A DNA stretch of 53,831 nt, from contig QHXQ01000045.1 of NCBI GenBank assembly GCA_003223935.1, positions 1-53,831 of the forward strand. The letters run 5' to 3'. Every line of letters begins with the position of its first letter. Within the stretch, counting starts at the first letter, position 1. The notes under the pieces were generated by a model. The model saw only the letters and a program-made list of their open reading frames with translations, was not told the origin of the DNA and made no database searches. Origin of the DNA: Acidobacteriota bacterium (GTDB lineage Bacteria; Acidobacteriota; Blastocatellia; Pyrinomonadales; Pyrinomonadaceae). Of the stretch, positions 19,178 to 27,193 are shown one piece after another. The translations under genes were made by a program, and so were the position numbers.

Positions 19178-20671
19178 ATGATCCGCAAACGGACATACAA
19201 CTTGCGCCCGTCAAAGCCTGCGCCGCCGCGTCTGCTCGATCCGCGTCTGTTCGTCTTGGCGCTGTTTCTCTTCAGCACGGGCGTAGTGCTCTTAGGCACA
19301 CAGTTCTCAACGCACGTCGCCACAGCACAGGCCGCGCCGCAGACGCAACGCCGCCGGCCTGCACGCCGGCGCGCCCGCCGCCCGTCAGGCCCACGCGCGC
19401 CCGCGATTGACTACACGAAGTTTTCCCACGCGACCAAAGGGCACTACGAGGATTGCGCGTCGTGTCACATGACGGACAATCCGAAGCTGCCGAAGATTAC
19501 GCTCGCCAAGCCGGACATACGCGAGTACCCGGATCACCCGAGTTGCACCAACTGCCATCGCCAACAATTTTTCCGCGGCCCGTTTCGTGGCACAGCGCCG
19601 GCCATCTGCGCTGATTGCCATCAGGCTGCACCCGCGAGCAAATACGGCCCGCGCGTCCCGTTCCCGAAGCCGCAGCAGCCGTCGCAGTTTGCCGACGTGT
19701 TCCCGCACGCCAATCATGGGAAGTCAACCTCGCTCAAACTGTTCGCGCCCGTGATGGGACAGACGAAAGTCAAGCAACAAGATACGTGCTACTACTGCCA
19801 TAAGCTTGATAAGAGCGAGCACAAGCCGCCCGCGGGTGCGCAGGATGCGTTCGCGCCGCCGGCCGGCACGTTCATGTTGACGCCGACGAGCCACGCTTCC
19901 TGCTTCCAGTGTCACTGGCAGAAAGGGGTTGAGAACAAAGACATCGAACCGCTCTCGAACCAGTGCGCCGAATGCCACAACAACCTCGCGCTGGCGCATC
20001 AGCCGAAGCCGATGACTGTGCCCGCGCCAACCGCGACGCCCGCGAAGCCGGCCGCGACGCCCGCAGCCAAACCCGCAGCCACGCCCACGCCGAAGCCTGC
20101 GCCGAAAAAGCCGGCCGCAGACGAGGCGCACGCGAGTTTCACTTCGGCCAATTGGCGCGCGCCCATCGCTTTCGTGCCTGCTGTGTCGCTCGAACAACAA
20201 CAGAAGTTGCCGGAGCGCACCTCGCCGAAGTTCCGGCACGAGCTGAATGCCAATCCGAAGGACGATCCGCATCAGTACCGGCCCGATGTGAAGGACGATA
20301 AAGGTGAGCCGGTCAAGATCACTTGTCTGACGTGTCACGTGGCGGTGAAGACTTCAGCGTCGCTTGAGAGTCTGCGGCAGCCGGATAATAAGGTGAAGGT
20401 GCCTTCATGCGCCTCGACCGCTTGCCACACGGCCCTGTCGGGCCCAAACCTGAATCTGTCAATCCTGAAGGAACTACGCGCCCGCGATAAGGATAAAACT
20501 TTCGATTGCGCTCTGTGCCATACGCCACCGAACAGTACGTCGAAGCTGTTCCCGTGCGACCATTACGAAGTTGTCTATCAGACCGCAATCAAAGAGAGTA
20601 AAGATAACAAGGCACCGGATAGCTTGATCAAACTCATTCAGAAATCACCCTGTAAGAGTATCTTGCCGTGA
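19178..20671 (+). CDS. Multihaem c-type cytochrome (8 CxxCH plus one CX4CH)
   Basis: A 497-residue exported electron carrier. A basic N terminus precedes a signal/anchor helix (LFVLALFLFSTGVVLLG) and an Arg/Pro-rich tether. The first haem module has six sites (CASCH, CTNCH, CADCH, CYYCH, CFQCH, CAECH). A 40-residue Pro/Ala/Lys linker of TPAKPAATPAAKP type follows, then a second module with CLTCH, CASTACH and CALCH. CASTACH has four residues between the cysteines, a spacing known from some haems of tetrahaem cytochrome c3. Histidines in FSHATKGH, HANHGKS and HASC contexts can be distal ligands. It is followed after 20 bases by the nonahaem gene and is probably co-transcribed with it. Confidence 0.9.
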   Translation: MIRKRTYNLRPSKPAPPRLLDPRLFVLALFLFSTGVVLLGTQFSTHVATAQAAPQTQRRRPARRRARRPSGPRAPAIDYTKFSHATKGHYEDCASCHMTDNPKLPKITLAKPDIREYPDHPSCTNCHRQQFFRGPFRGTAPAICADCHQAAPASKYGPRVPFPKPQQPSQFADVFPHANHGKSTSLKLFAPVMGQTKVKQQDTCYYCHKLDKSEHKPPAGAQDAFAPPAGTFMLTPTSHASCFQCHWQKGVENKDIEPLSNQCAECHNNLALAHQPKPMTVPAPTATPAKPAATPAAKPAATPTPKPAPKKPAADEAHASFTSANWRAPIAFVPAVSLEQQQKLPERTSPKFRHELNANPKDDPHQYRPDVKDDKGEPVKITCLTCHVAVKTSASLESLRQPDNKVKVPSCASTACHTALSGPNLNLSILKELRARDKDKTFDCALCHTPPNSTSKLFPCDHYEVVYQTAIKESKDNKAPDSLIKLIQKSPCKSILP

Positions 20672-20691
20672 GGAAGCGAAGTTAGCCGAAC

Positions 20692-21633
20692 GTGCGTCAC
20701 TCTGTCGTAAAGAGAGAAGCTGAGGCGGGCCCGATAGGCGCGCGGCGTTGGCGTGCGGTGTTGGTCTTCGGGTTAGCGTGCGCGCTCTTCTGCGTGTGGA
20801 GCGTGGCGCACAGTTATGCCGTCGCGCTCGCACCCACCGAGCCGGAACCGGCGGCGCAGGATCAGAACATAGACTTCTCGAAGTTTCGGCACGACAGCGA
20901 CAAGCACCGCTCGCTTGCGTGCTCTGCTTGTCATCAACGCGCTTCGGACAACTCCGTCCAACCGAGTTATGACGGCCGAGCCTCTCTGCCCGGACACAAG
21001 GCTTGCACCGATTGTCACCTGCCGCAGTTTGTGCAGGCGAACATCCCGATGTGCTACATCTGCCACACGAATGTAGAGAACAATCCGAATCCGCCGGTCA
21101 AAGATTTTCCAAGCTTGCAAAGCTTCAACGCGAAGTTCACACACGCGCAGCACGACACGGGCGCGGCGCGTCCGCCCTCACGTTGCGCCGCTTGTCATAC
21201 GACGATGGGCCGGCGCTCCGCCGCGATGTCAATCCCCGCGCACCTGAACGCGCACGCGCAGTGCTACACCTGTCACAAGCCAGACGCGCAAGCGAACGGG
21301 CGCGACATCGGTTCGTGCGCCACATGCCATGAACTCGGCGGCTACGCGCGCACGCCCACAAGCGCGCGCTCCTACGCCGTCAGCTTCAGCCATGCGACGC
21401 ATGGACGACGGCAGGGCCTAAATTGCGTTGACTGTCATAAGCTGACCAATGCTACGGCGCAGCGGCAGCAGGTCACACAGCCGCGCCCCTTGCAACACTT
21501 CGGCAGCAGCCGCGCGCAGACCTGCATGACCTGTCATAACGACCAGCGCCGCTTCAACGGTAAGACCGTCTTCGGCGAGGCTAATTTTAAGGACTGCGCT
21601 CGGTGTCATAAAGGCACGACATTCCGCATGTAA
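20692..21633 (+). CDS. Nonahaem c-type cytochrome (cytochrome c3/c7-like repeats)
   Basis: A 313-residue exported protein with an N-terminal helix (AVLVFGLACALFCVWSVA) and nine CxxCH sites: CSACH, CTDCH, CYICH, CAACH, CYTCH, CATCH, CVDCH, CMTCH and CARCH. Each is preceded by F(S/T)H or HxxH elements that can give the second haem ligand (FRHDSDKH, FTHAQH, FSHATHG), as in multihaem cytochrome c3/c7 families. The C-terminal CMTCHNDQRRFNGKTV resembles CAGCHNDNNKRRYNGQTV of the FHA-cytochrome at 25606-27150, pointing to common ancestry or a shared docking loop. GTG 20692 is the start read; gagga lies about 16 bases upstream, somewhat far. Confidence 0.9.
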   Translation: MRHSVVKREAEAGPIGARRWRAVLVFGLACALFCVWSVAHSYAVALAPTEPEPAAQDQNIDFSKFRHDSDKHRSLACSACHQRASDNSVQPSYDGRASLPGHKACTDCHLPQFVQANIPMCYICHTNVENNPNPPVKDFPSLQSFNAKFTHAQHDTGAARPPSRCAACHTTMGRRSAAMSIPAHLNAHAQCYTCHKPDAQANGRDIGSCATCHELGGYARTPTSARSYAVSFSHATHGRRQGLNCVDCHKLTNATAQRQQVTQPRPLQHFGSSRAQTCMTCHNDQRRFNGKTVFGEANFKDCARCHKGTTFRM

Positions 21634-21767
21634 TGTCTGCGGCTTCACCAGCAGACGAATAACACGCGCGATTCGGCCTTTGTTGCGCTGAAGCAGTGGG
21701 TCGTCGTGGCGCTAATCGAGATAAAGCAGCTCAATTCCGCCTAAGTTGAGTTGCGGCGAAAAAGAAA

Positions 21768-21797
21768 TTGACAAGCGCGGCGAGGCCCGTCTATATT
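21768..21797 (+). promoter_or_regulatory. Candidate sigma70 promoter ahead of the tetrahaem gene
   Basis: A perfect TTGACA (21768-21773), an 18-base spacer and TATATT (21792-21797) lie in the 298-base gap 21634-21931, which otherwise holds no gene. The distance to ATG 21932 leaves a leader of about 125 bases. Confidence 0.5.
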
Positions 21798-21931
21798 GCG
21801 CCGTGTTGTCTCCCTAAAACGGTTTTTTTGAGACCGCGCTCTCCAGAAGTTCCAGCGCATCCGTCTCTCCCTTGACACAACCTGAACCAGATCGCCGTTC
21901 AGGCAACCTCCATGCTTAAGGAAGATTTGCT

Positions 21932-22504
21932 ATGAAACTGTTCCTCGTCTCTGTCGCTCTACTCGGCTGCGTCGCGCTCTACATGGCCAGCCCGCACACT
22001 GCACCGGCCGCGGCCGCCGCGCTCGTCAAGAGCAAGGTCGAGCCGAAAGAGGTCATTCTCAGCAAGGATGCGAAAGACCCGAAGGCCAAGCCCGTACTGC
22101 TCACGCACGAAAACCATGCTACCAAGAACTACGCGCGCGACGGCAAGTCGGTCATGTCCTGCGCCGAGTGCCATCACACGGATCAGCCGAAGGCTGCGCT
22201 GACCGGCGTGCTCAAGACCTCGCAGCGCGATGTGCTGTTGACCTCTGCGCTGTTGAAAGACCCGAACGCCGCGCCCGTCAAGACCTGCCGCGAATGTCAC
22301 GCGCAGACGGGGCAGAAGCCCGCAGAGTGGCCCGCCATCCCGACGGTCAAGTATCCGGACGAAGATGACGAGACCGTGCTGACGAACGATGAGGCTTATC
22401 ACCGCAACTGCAACTCATGCCACGACGACGTCAAGAAGCGTGACGCCACGACCAAAGCGCCGACCACTTGCGCCGGTTGCCACAACGGTGGCACCAAGCC
22501 GTAA
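21932..22504 (+). CDS. Tetrahaem c-type cytochrome (class III-like)
   Basis: A 190-residue periplasmic cytochrome. A cleavable-looking signal peptide (MKLFLVSVALLGCVALYMAS) is followed by an Ala/Lys-rich stretch and four haem sites: CAECH, CRECH, CNSCH and CAGCH. LTHENHATKNY before the first and DEAYHRNCNSCH before the third supply candidate distal histidines. Size and spacing fit cytochrome c3-type shuttles (usually 100-130 residues for the core). It has its own candidate promoter and is followed after 109 bases by the lipoprotein gene. Likely role: a mobile carrier between the membrane complexes encoded nearby (inference). Confidence 0.9.
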   Translation: MKLFLVSVALLGCVALYMASPHTAPAAAAALVKSKVEPKEVILSKDAKDPKAKPVLLTHENHATKNYARDGKSVMSCAECHHTDQPKAALTGVLKTSQRDVLLTSALLKDPNAAPVKTCRECHAQTGQKPAEWPAIPTVKYPDEDDETVLTNDEAYHRNCNSCHDDVKKRDATTKAPTTCAGCHNGGTKP

Positions 22505-22613
22505 GCGGCACGGCGAGCGAAGCACCTAAACAGAGGCGACGCGACCGGACGTTGATCGTTTGGTCGCGTTGCCTTTATCATGCGCCAAAATCAACTTTGA
22601 AGGCGAAACGAAC

Positions 22614-23144
22614 ATGCGACATCTGATCACGCCGCTCATCATCTGCGCCGCTCTCTATGGCGTCGCTTGCAATCCCGCCGCGCCGACCGAGAACACATCT
22701 GCGCCAACCAACTCAACGAACGCAACCAGCACAACCACGAACGCGCCCGCGACGACTGCCACGCCCACAACCGGCGTGCCGCCGATCTCTTCGGCGCACG
22801 GCGGCGACACGGCCGCGCCCGCAGCACCGGCCAGCGCGAACGAAAAGCCGGAGGGCGTGGACACTGCGGCGCTCGACGCGAAGATTGCGAAAGCGGAAGC
22901 GAAGGCGAAAGCTCCAAACGCGACCGAGTCAGATCGCCTCGCAGCCGCCGCCGCTTATAAAGAACGTGCCGATATTTACATGAACGCGGGACGGCCGAAC
23001 CTTTACAAGTTCGCGCTTGGTGATTACCGCCGTGTGCTGCGCTACCAGCCGAACAATGAGGATGCGCAAAAAAATATTGACATGCTCATCAGCATCTATC
23101 ATCAACTTAATAAGCCCGTGCCAACCAACGGACTGGAGCAATAA
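22614..23144 (+). CDS. Putative lipoprotein with a TPR-like domain shared with the adjacent flavoprotein
   Basis: A 176-residue exported protein. The signal peptide ends in a lipobox-like GVAC (C19), followed by a 55-residue Thr/Asn/Ala/Pro-rich tether and a helical C-terminal domain. Residues 98-155 match residues 376-433 of the flavoprotein encoded just downstream on the other strand: by eye about 30 of 58 positions are identical, including AKAPNAT, ERA, FA..DY and P.N. I chose ATG 22614 because it begins directly before the signal peptide; the frame opens at 22560. No enzymatic motif is seen. The shared domain suggests that both proteins bind the same partner or assemble together (inference). 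Confidence 0.75.
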   Translation: MRHLITPLIICAALYGVACNPAAPTENTSAPTNSTNATSTTTNAPATTATPTTGVPPISSAHGGDTAAPAAPASANEKPEGVDTAALDAKIAKAEAKAKAPNATESDRLAAAAAYKERADIYMNAGRPNLYKFALGDYRRVLRYQPNNEDAQKNIDMLISIYHQLNKPVPTNGLEQ

Positions 23145-23146
23145 GA

Positions 23147-23276
23147 AAGAAGGCAGTAGGCAATTAAGACAAGCTGAAGAGAAAAAGAATAGCCGGATGA
23201 AGAGCACCCATTTTCATGAGTAGAAATTCAACCGGCTTTTTCTGCCTACTGCTTCCTGCCTTCTGCCTACTGTTCT
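23147..23276. terminator. Composite inverted repeat between convergent genes
   Basis: aagaaggcagtaggca (23147-23162) pairs imperfectly with the word tgcctactgcttcctgcctt and its repeats (23243-23271). An inner agccgg ... ccggctttttct (up to about 23243) forms a second terminator-like stem with a T run. It separates the lipoprotein stop (+) from the flavoprotein stop (-), as expected of a two-way terminator. Confidence 0.6.
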
Positions 23277-23277
23277 T

Positions 23278-25560
23278 TCACCCTATCTTGATCCCGATGG
23301 CTTCGAGGAATTTGGTCGGCTTGTCACCGCCGATCATGGCGAAGACGTAGTCGTTCTTGATGGTAGCTTTAACATCGTCGGGATTGCGTGCATTGACTAC
23401 GACCACCTCGTCGTCGCGTATCTCCTTAATCGCCGCGCCAAAATAGACCTTAATTTTGCCGGCGTCAATGCAATCATAAATCTGAATCTTGTTGCCGAAT
23501 TTCAGGTCGTTCTTGAGGTCACTGCGGACTAGGAGCGTGACTTCGTTGGTCTCCTCCGGCGGCCGGAACTCGATCTGATCGCCGCTGCGGCGCGCGACCA
23601 GATCAACCGCGCCTTCAATTGCCGAGTTGCCCGCGCCGACAACGATGATCTTTTTGCTTTTGTAGGCTTCCGGATCGTTCAGTTTGTACTTAACCTTGTC
23701 CTCCACTTTGCCGTCGCGCGTGACCTGCACCTGTCGGTCCTCTTCCGTCCCGTCGGGTAGCTTGACCTTTAGGGCCTCGCCGGGCACTTTTAGTTTCATC
23801 GGGGTGCCGGCAGTGCCGATAGCGAGGATGACGCGCCGCGCGGTGTAATTAACCTTCTCGCCGGCCTTGACCGTCTCGACGTTGAAATAGTCACCGTCGG
23901 TCGCCTTTTTCACGGCCTTGCAGCTTTCGTTCTCGTTGATCGCGACGCCGTTCTCCGCCATGTTCTTGAACCATGTGTTCAAGAGCACCTCACGTTGATC
24001 GCCTGCAACCTTGTGGCGCGCATCTTGCAACGCCTCATAACGTTCGGCGGGCATTTTGCCGGACTCGACCTCGGCTTCCATGCGCTCGCCATAACGTTGC
24101 GCCGCAGCCTTGCGTAACCTATCCAACTGCCCGACCTCAGTCTCCTTGATTGTGTTCTCGCGCTCCTTCTGCAACAACTCTGAGAGGGCCGATTTGTCCT
24201 CCGCATCGAGCAGCGCCTCGAACTTTTCGCGGGCGCGGGCCAAACGGCGCGCGCCATCCTCAATCGCTTCGAGCGCTTCGGCGTTTGTCGGGTCGAGTTT
24301 GAGCGCGCGGGCGTAGTCCCACATGGCGAACGTAAAGAGGCCGGGTTTGCCAGCATCTCGAAAGAGGCGGGCGCGTTCGAGCAGGGCGGCGAGCGCGGCG
24401 CGCCGATCATCGTCCGTAGCATTCGGCGCTTTCGCCCGTGCCGCCCGTTCGTTGAGAGCAGAGACATCCAGCTGCCACTCGGCGAACTTCTTCGCGTCTG
24501 GGAAGGGCGACTCGAATCCCGCTTCAATCTCCAGATATGCCTGATAGCGATCACGCGCATTGACGAGTAGCTGTCGTCCCGTGTCGTCGAGCGTGCCGGC
24601 CCGTTCGGCCGCAAGCAGCGCGGCGGCCTGCGCGCGCTGCGGCTCGTCCATCATTTCTTCGATCATCTCTTCGACATACTCTTCAAGACCGGGCAGGCGG
24701 ATGCCGCCCGTCCACTCCATCGTTTCCGGTTTGAGAAAGACGTACTTGCCTTTCGGATACTTAACGATGGTGGACATCACAGTATCCTGCTCGATGCCGA
24801 TGAAGCGCAGCCCCAACCTCTTCGCCATGACTGCGCCTGACAAACCGGCGGGGCCAGCGCCGATGATCGCTACATCGTATTGTGCTTGTGGCGGGCCGCC
24901 GTTGCCGTTCGAGGCGTGGAGTTCGTGCGCGATATGTATGACAACGGCTGCGCCTTCGTTGGCTGCGTTCTTAATGAGCGGCGTGCCCGACACGTCGCCG
25001 ATGATATAGACGCCGGGCACATCGGTCATGAATGAAGCGTCGCGGCGCGGCACTTTGCGCGGCATGATCTTCTTCGTCGTATTGACGACGATGCACGCCT
25101 TCGGATTGACCGGACACTCGACCTGACACGAGGTGTCCTCCATGCACTGGTCGCGGGCAATCGGTGTGGAGATGCCGTTGACGATGGCGAGCACGTCATG
25201 CGGGCAAGCGTCCACACAGGCGTGGCAGCCGATGCAACGTTCGGCGACGATGACGGGGTGCGGATAGTTCGGCCCGTCCGGGTCGTATTTTTCCAGCAAC
25301 TCTTTCGAGAGATAGATGCGCTGGTCTGCTTCATCAACGTGTACCGGCGGCGGCTCTTCGAGCAGTTTGCGCGCGCGCGCGGCATCGCGGATCGCAAAGG
25401 CCGCGCCGATCACGATGAGGAACAGACTGATGCCGGCCCAGCCGTACCACGGCAAGCCGCCGAAATACTCTTTACCCGCGAAGTCATTGCGCGTCATCCA
25501 ATTGAGCGCGAGCAGCAGGATGACCAACGCGACGATGATCAGAATTTGCGACTTTTTCAT
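23278..25560 (-). CDS. Membrane-anchored 2x[4Fe-4S] NAD(P)-linked flavoprotein, permuted and with inserted helical domain
   Basis: A 760-residue predicted electron-transfer flavoprotein. Two membrane helices lie near residues 6-22 and 38-58. A ferredoxin domain follows: CIGCHACVDACP (C109-C119) and CMEDTSCQVECP with C156. Residues 181-206 read VPGVYIIGDVSGTPLIKNAA, the FAD-closing 'GD' motif that normally ends thioredoxin-reductase-like enzymes. It comes here before the first dinucleotide fold (VAIIGAGPAGLSGA, 230-243). The NAD(P) fold is at 637-652 (IIVVGAGNSAIEGA), and the protein stops at FAMIGGDKPTKFLEAIGI, just where the GD segment would follow. Residues about 295-535 are a charged helical insertion including the domain shared with the lipoprotein. 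No CxxC redox disulfide is seen. Last gene of the 29689-23278 operon. Confidence 0.87.
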   Translation of the reverse strand: MKKSQILIIVALVILLLALNWMTRNDFAGKEYFGGLPWYGWAGISLFLIVIGAAFAIRDAARARKLLEEPPPVHVDEADQRIYLSKELLEKYDPDGPNYPHPVIVAERCIGCHACVDACPHDVLAIVNGISTPIARDQCMEDTSCQVECPVNPKACIVVNTTKKIMPRKVPRRDASFMTDVPGVYIIGDVSGTPLIKNAANEGAAVVIHIAHELHASNGNGGPPQAQYDVAIIGAGPAGLSGAVMAKRLGLRFIGIEQDTVMSTIVKYPKGKYVFLKPETMEWTGGIRLPGLEEYVEEMIEEMMDEPQRAQAAALLAAERAGTLDDTGRQLLVNARDRYQAYLEIEAGFESPFPDAKKFAEWQLDVSALNERAARAKAPNATDDDRRAALAALLERARLFRDAGKPGLFTFAMWDYARALKLDPTNAEALEAIEDGARRLARAREKFEALLDAEDKSALSELLQKERENTIKETEVGQLDRLRKAAAQRYGERMEAEVESGKMPAERYEALQDARHKVAGDQREVLLNTWFKNMAENGVAINENESCKAVKKATDGDYFNVETVKAGEKVNYTARRVILAIGTAGTPMKLKVPGEALKVKLPDGTEEDRQVQVTRDGKVEDKVKYKLNDPEAYKSKKIIVVGAGNSAIEGAVDLVARRSGDQIEFRPPEETNEVTLLVRSDLKNDLKFGNKIQIYDCIDAGKIKVYFGAAIKEIRDDEVVVVNARNPDDVKATIKNDYVFAMIGGDKPTKFLEAIGIKIG

Positions 25561-25605
25561 ATGCGTTAAAACTCTGGCGCGCTGATGGCGCGCTGTGCAT
25601 CAGGA

Positions 25606-27150
25606 TTAATGGCCCGACTGTGCGAGCAGGCTCGCATCGTGCGTCGTCGGCACGTGGCCCATCGCTTGCTGCGGCTGCGAGAAGAGCGACGGATTCCAAT
25701 GGCGTTTGTCCTCGACGTGCTGCACGTGGCACGAATTACAGTTGGGCTTATCCGCCGGAATGACCGTCTGTTTGCTCACCGGATCGACGTAGCCGTCGTG
25801 ACAGACGGCGCAGGTCTTGCGCGGCGTCTCGCGGTCGAGCGTGCCGGCCCAAGACGTATGGCAACTAAAACAATCCATCTCGCCGGCCCGATTGCCCCGC
25901 AGCCCGCCGATAGCGCGCACGCGGTAGAGATGGAGCGCGTGGAACTGACCATCGCGGATCTGATTGTCTGACCGGCCGGGCCACAAGTTTTTATATTGCT
26001 CGACGCGGCGTTTGAAGTCGTCAGACTTCTGCGCCAACTCTTCGGGCGTGAGTCCGGTCCAAATCCATTCGCCGTTGGCGTAAGGATAACCGAACGTGCC
26101 GCCGTGTGGCGTGTGGACTGTCTGCCCGTTGTAGCGCCGTTTGTTGTTGTCGTTATGACAGCCGGCGCAGGTCTCGGTCGGATCAAGCACAGCTTGTTGG
26201 AAACTGGCATTCATCGGTTGCAGTCCGGGCCGGAAATTCGCGCCCTTGTGTTCGGTGTGACAGTCTGTGCAACCAATGCCGGCCTTCGCATGGGGCGGCG
26301 TCGTTGTGGCGACGAATGCCTCGGTCTTGTGGCAATTCGCGCAGTTATCGTTCATGCGCCCCTTGATCGAGTGGCACGAAGTGCAGGTGTTGCCGTTCGG
26401 TTGTTTGGCGATGGCGGGCGTCATCGCCAACGCCGTGCGCGTGTGTGGGTTCGAGACCGGCGAGGGCGAGAAGGCGGTCGTGAAACTGAAGGCGGCGACG
26501 CCCGTCAACAGCGCCACAAGGATGACGGCCCAAGTCAGAATAGCGAACGGCCACGGGCGGACGAGGTCGCGCGTCGGCGTCCAATTAAAGCGCGCTTTGC
26601 CGAGGCGCGGCGGCGCATGCGGGCGCAAAGCCGAGGGCCTTGTGATCTTGCCCGCCTCGCGCTTGCGCTTATCCCAAAAGACTTGCAGCGCCTCTTCCGA
26701 TTCGGCGTCGGGTGGATGCTCATGCGCCTCGGCCGCAGCCGCGCCTGCTGCCGCAGCCTGCGCTTGCTCCGGCCCTTCCGCCTGCACTTCCGTGTCGCCG
26801 ATCCTGACGGCCGTCTGATAGACGACGCGAATCGTCAGCGCCTTGCCGTCGTGACCCATGTAGAGAAAGAACGGGCCGATCTGGACGATATCGCCGTCGG
26901 CGAGCGCCTCTTTCTCTTCAATCAGCCGCCCGTTGATTGTCGTCGAGTTCGATGGGCTAAGGTGGAAGATGTAGATGTTGTCGCCGACCTCTTTGAGGCC
27001 GGCGTGCAGACGCGAGACGGTCGGGTGATTCAGGATCAACTCGCAGTCGGACGCGCGGCCGATGGACAGGGCCTCGGAGACGAGCGTCGTGGCGTCGAGT
27101 TGCTGATCCTCGCGCGTGACGATGAACGTGGAAAGGTGTGGCTGCTTCAT
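25606..27150 (-). CDS. FHA domain - transmembrane - heptahaem c-type cytochrome fusion
   Basis: A 514-residue fusion. Residues 5-105 are a forkhead-associated domain with GR at 31-32, SRLH at 46-49 and N-G-R at 73-75, the residues that read phosphothreonine peptides. A 90-residue Ala/Glu then basic linker leads to one membrane helix (201-222, PFAILTWAVILVALLTGVAA). Seven haem sites follow: CTSCH, CANCH, CTDCH, CAGCH, CFSCH, CAVCH and CNSCH. Positive charges before the helix place the FHA domain inside and the haems outside. FHA domains normally serve Ser/Thr-kinase signalling; direct fusion to a multihaem cytochrome is unusual. It is the middle gene of the operon (gaps 43 and 45 bases). Start ATG 27150 immediately precedes the first FHA strand. 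Confidence 0.92.
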   Translation of the reverse strand: MKQPHLSTFIVTREDQQLDATTLVSEALSIGRASDCELILNHPTVSRLHAGLKEVGDNIYIFHLSPSNSTTINGRLIEEKEALADGDIVQIGPFFLYMGHDGKALTIRVVYQTAVRIGDTEVQAEGPEQAQAAAAGAAAAEAHEHPPDAESEEALQVFWDKRKREAGKITRPSALRPHAPPRLGKARFNWTPTRDLVRPWPFAILTWAVILVALLTGVAAFSFTTAFSPSPVSNPHTRTALAMTPAIAKQPNGNTCTSCHSIKGRMNDNCANCHKTEAFVATTTPPHAKAGIGCTDCHTEHKGANFRPGLQPMNASFQQAVLDPTETCAGCHNDNNKRRYNGQTVHTPHGGTFGYPYANGEWIWTGLTPEELAQKSDDFKRRVEQYKNLWPGRSDNQIRDGQFHALHLYRVRAIGGLRGNRAGEMDCFSCHTSWAGTLDRETPRKTCAVCHDGYVDPVSKQTVIPADKPNCNSCHVQHVEDKRHWNPSLFSQPQQAMGHVPTTHDASLLAQSGH

Positions 27151-27193
27151 GCTCGTTTAAGGTTTGGCAGATAAAAGGAACAGCCGCGCCAAG

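Noticed and set aside
25996..27174. 392-codon open frame opposite the FHA-cytochrome gene
   Set aside because: Arg-rich shadow of a GC-rich gene; the minus strand encodes clear FHA and CxxCH motifs.
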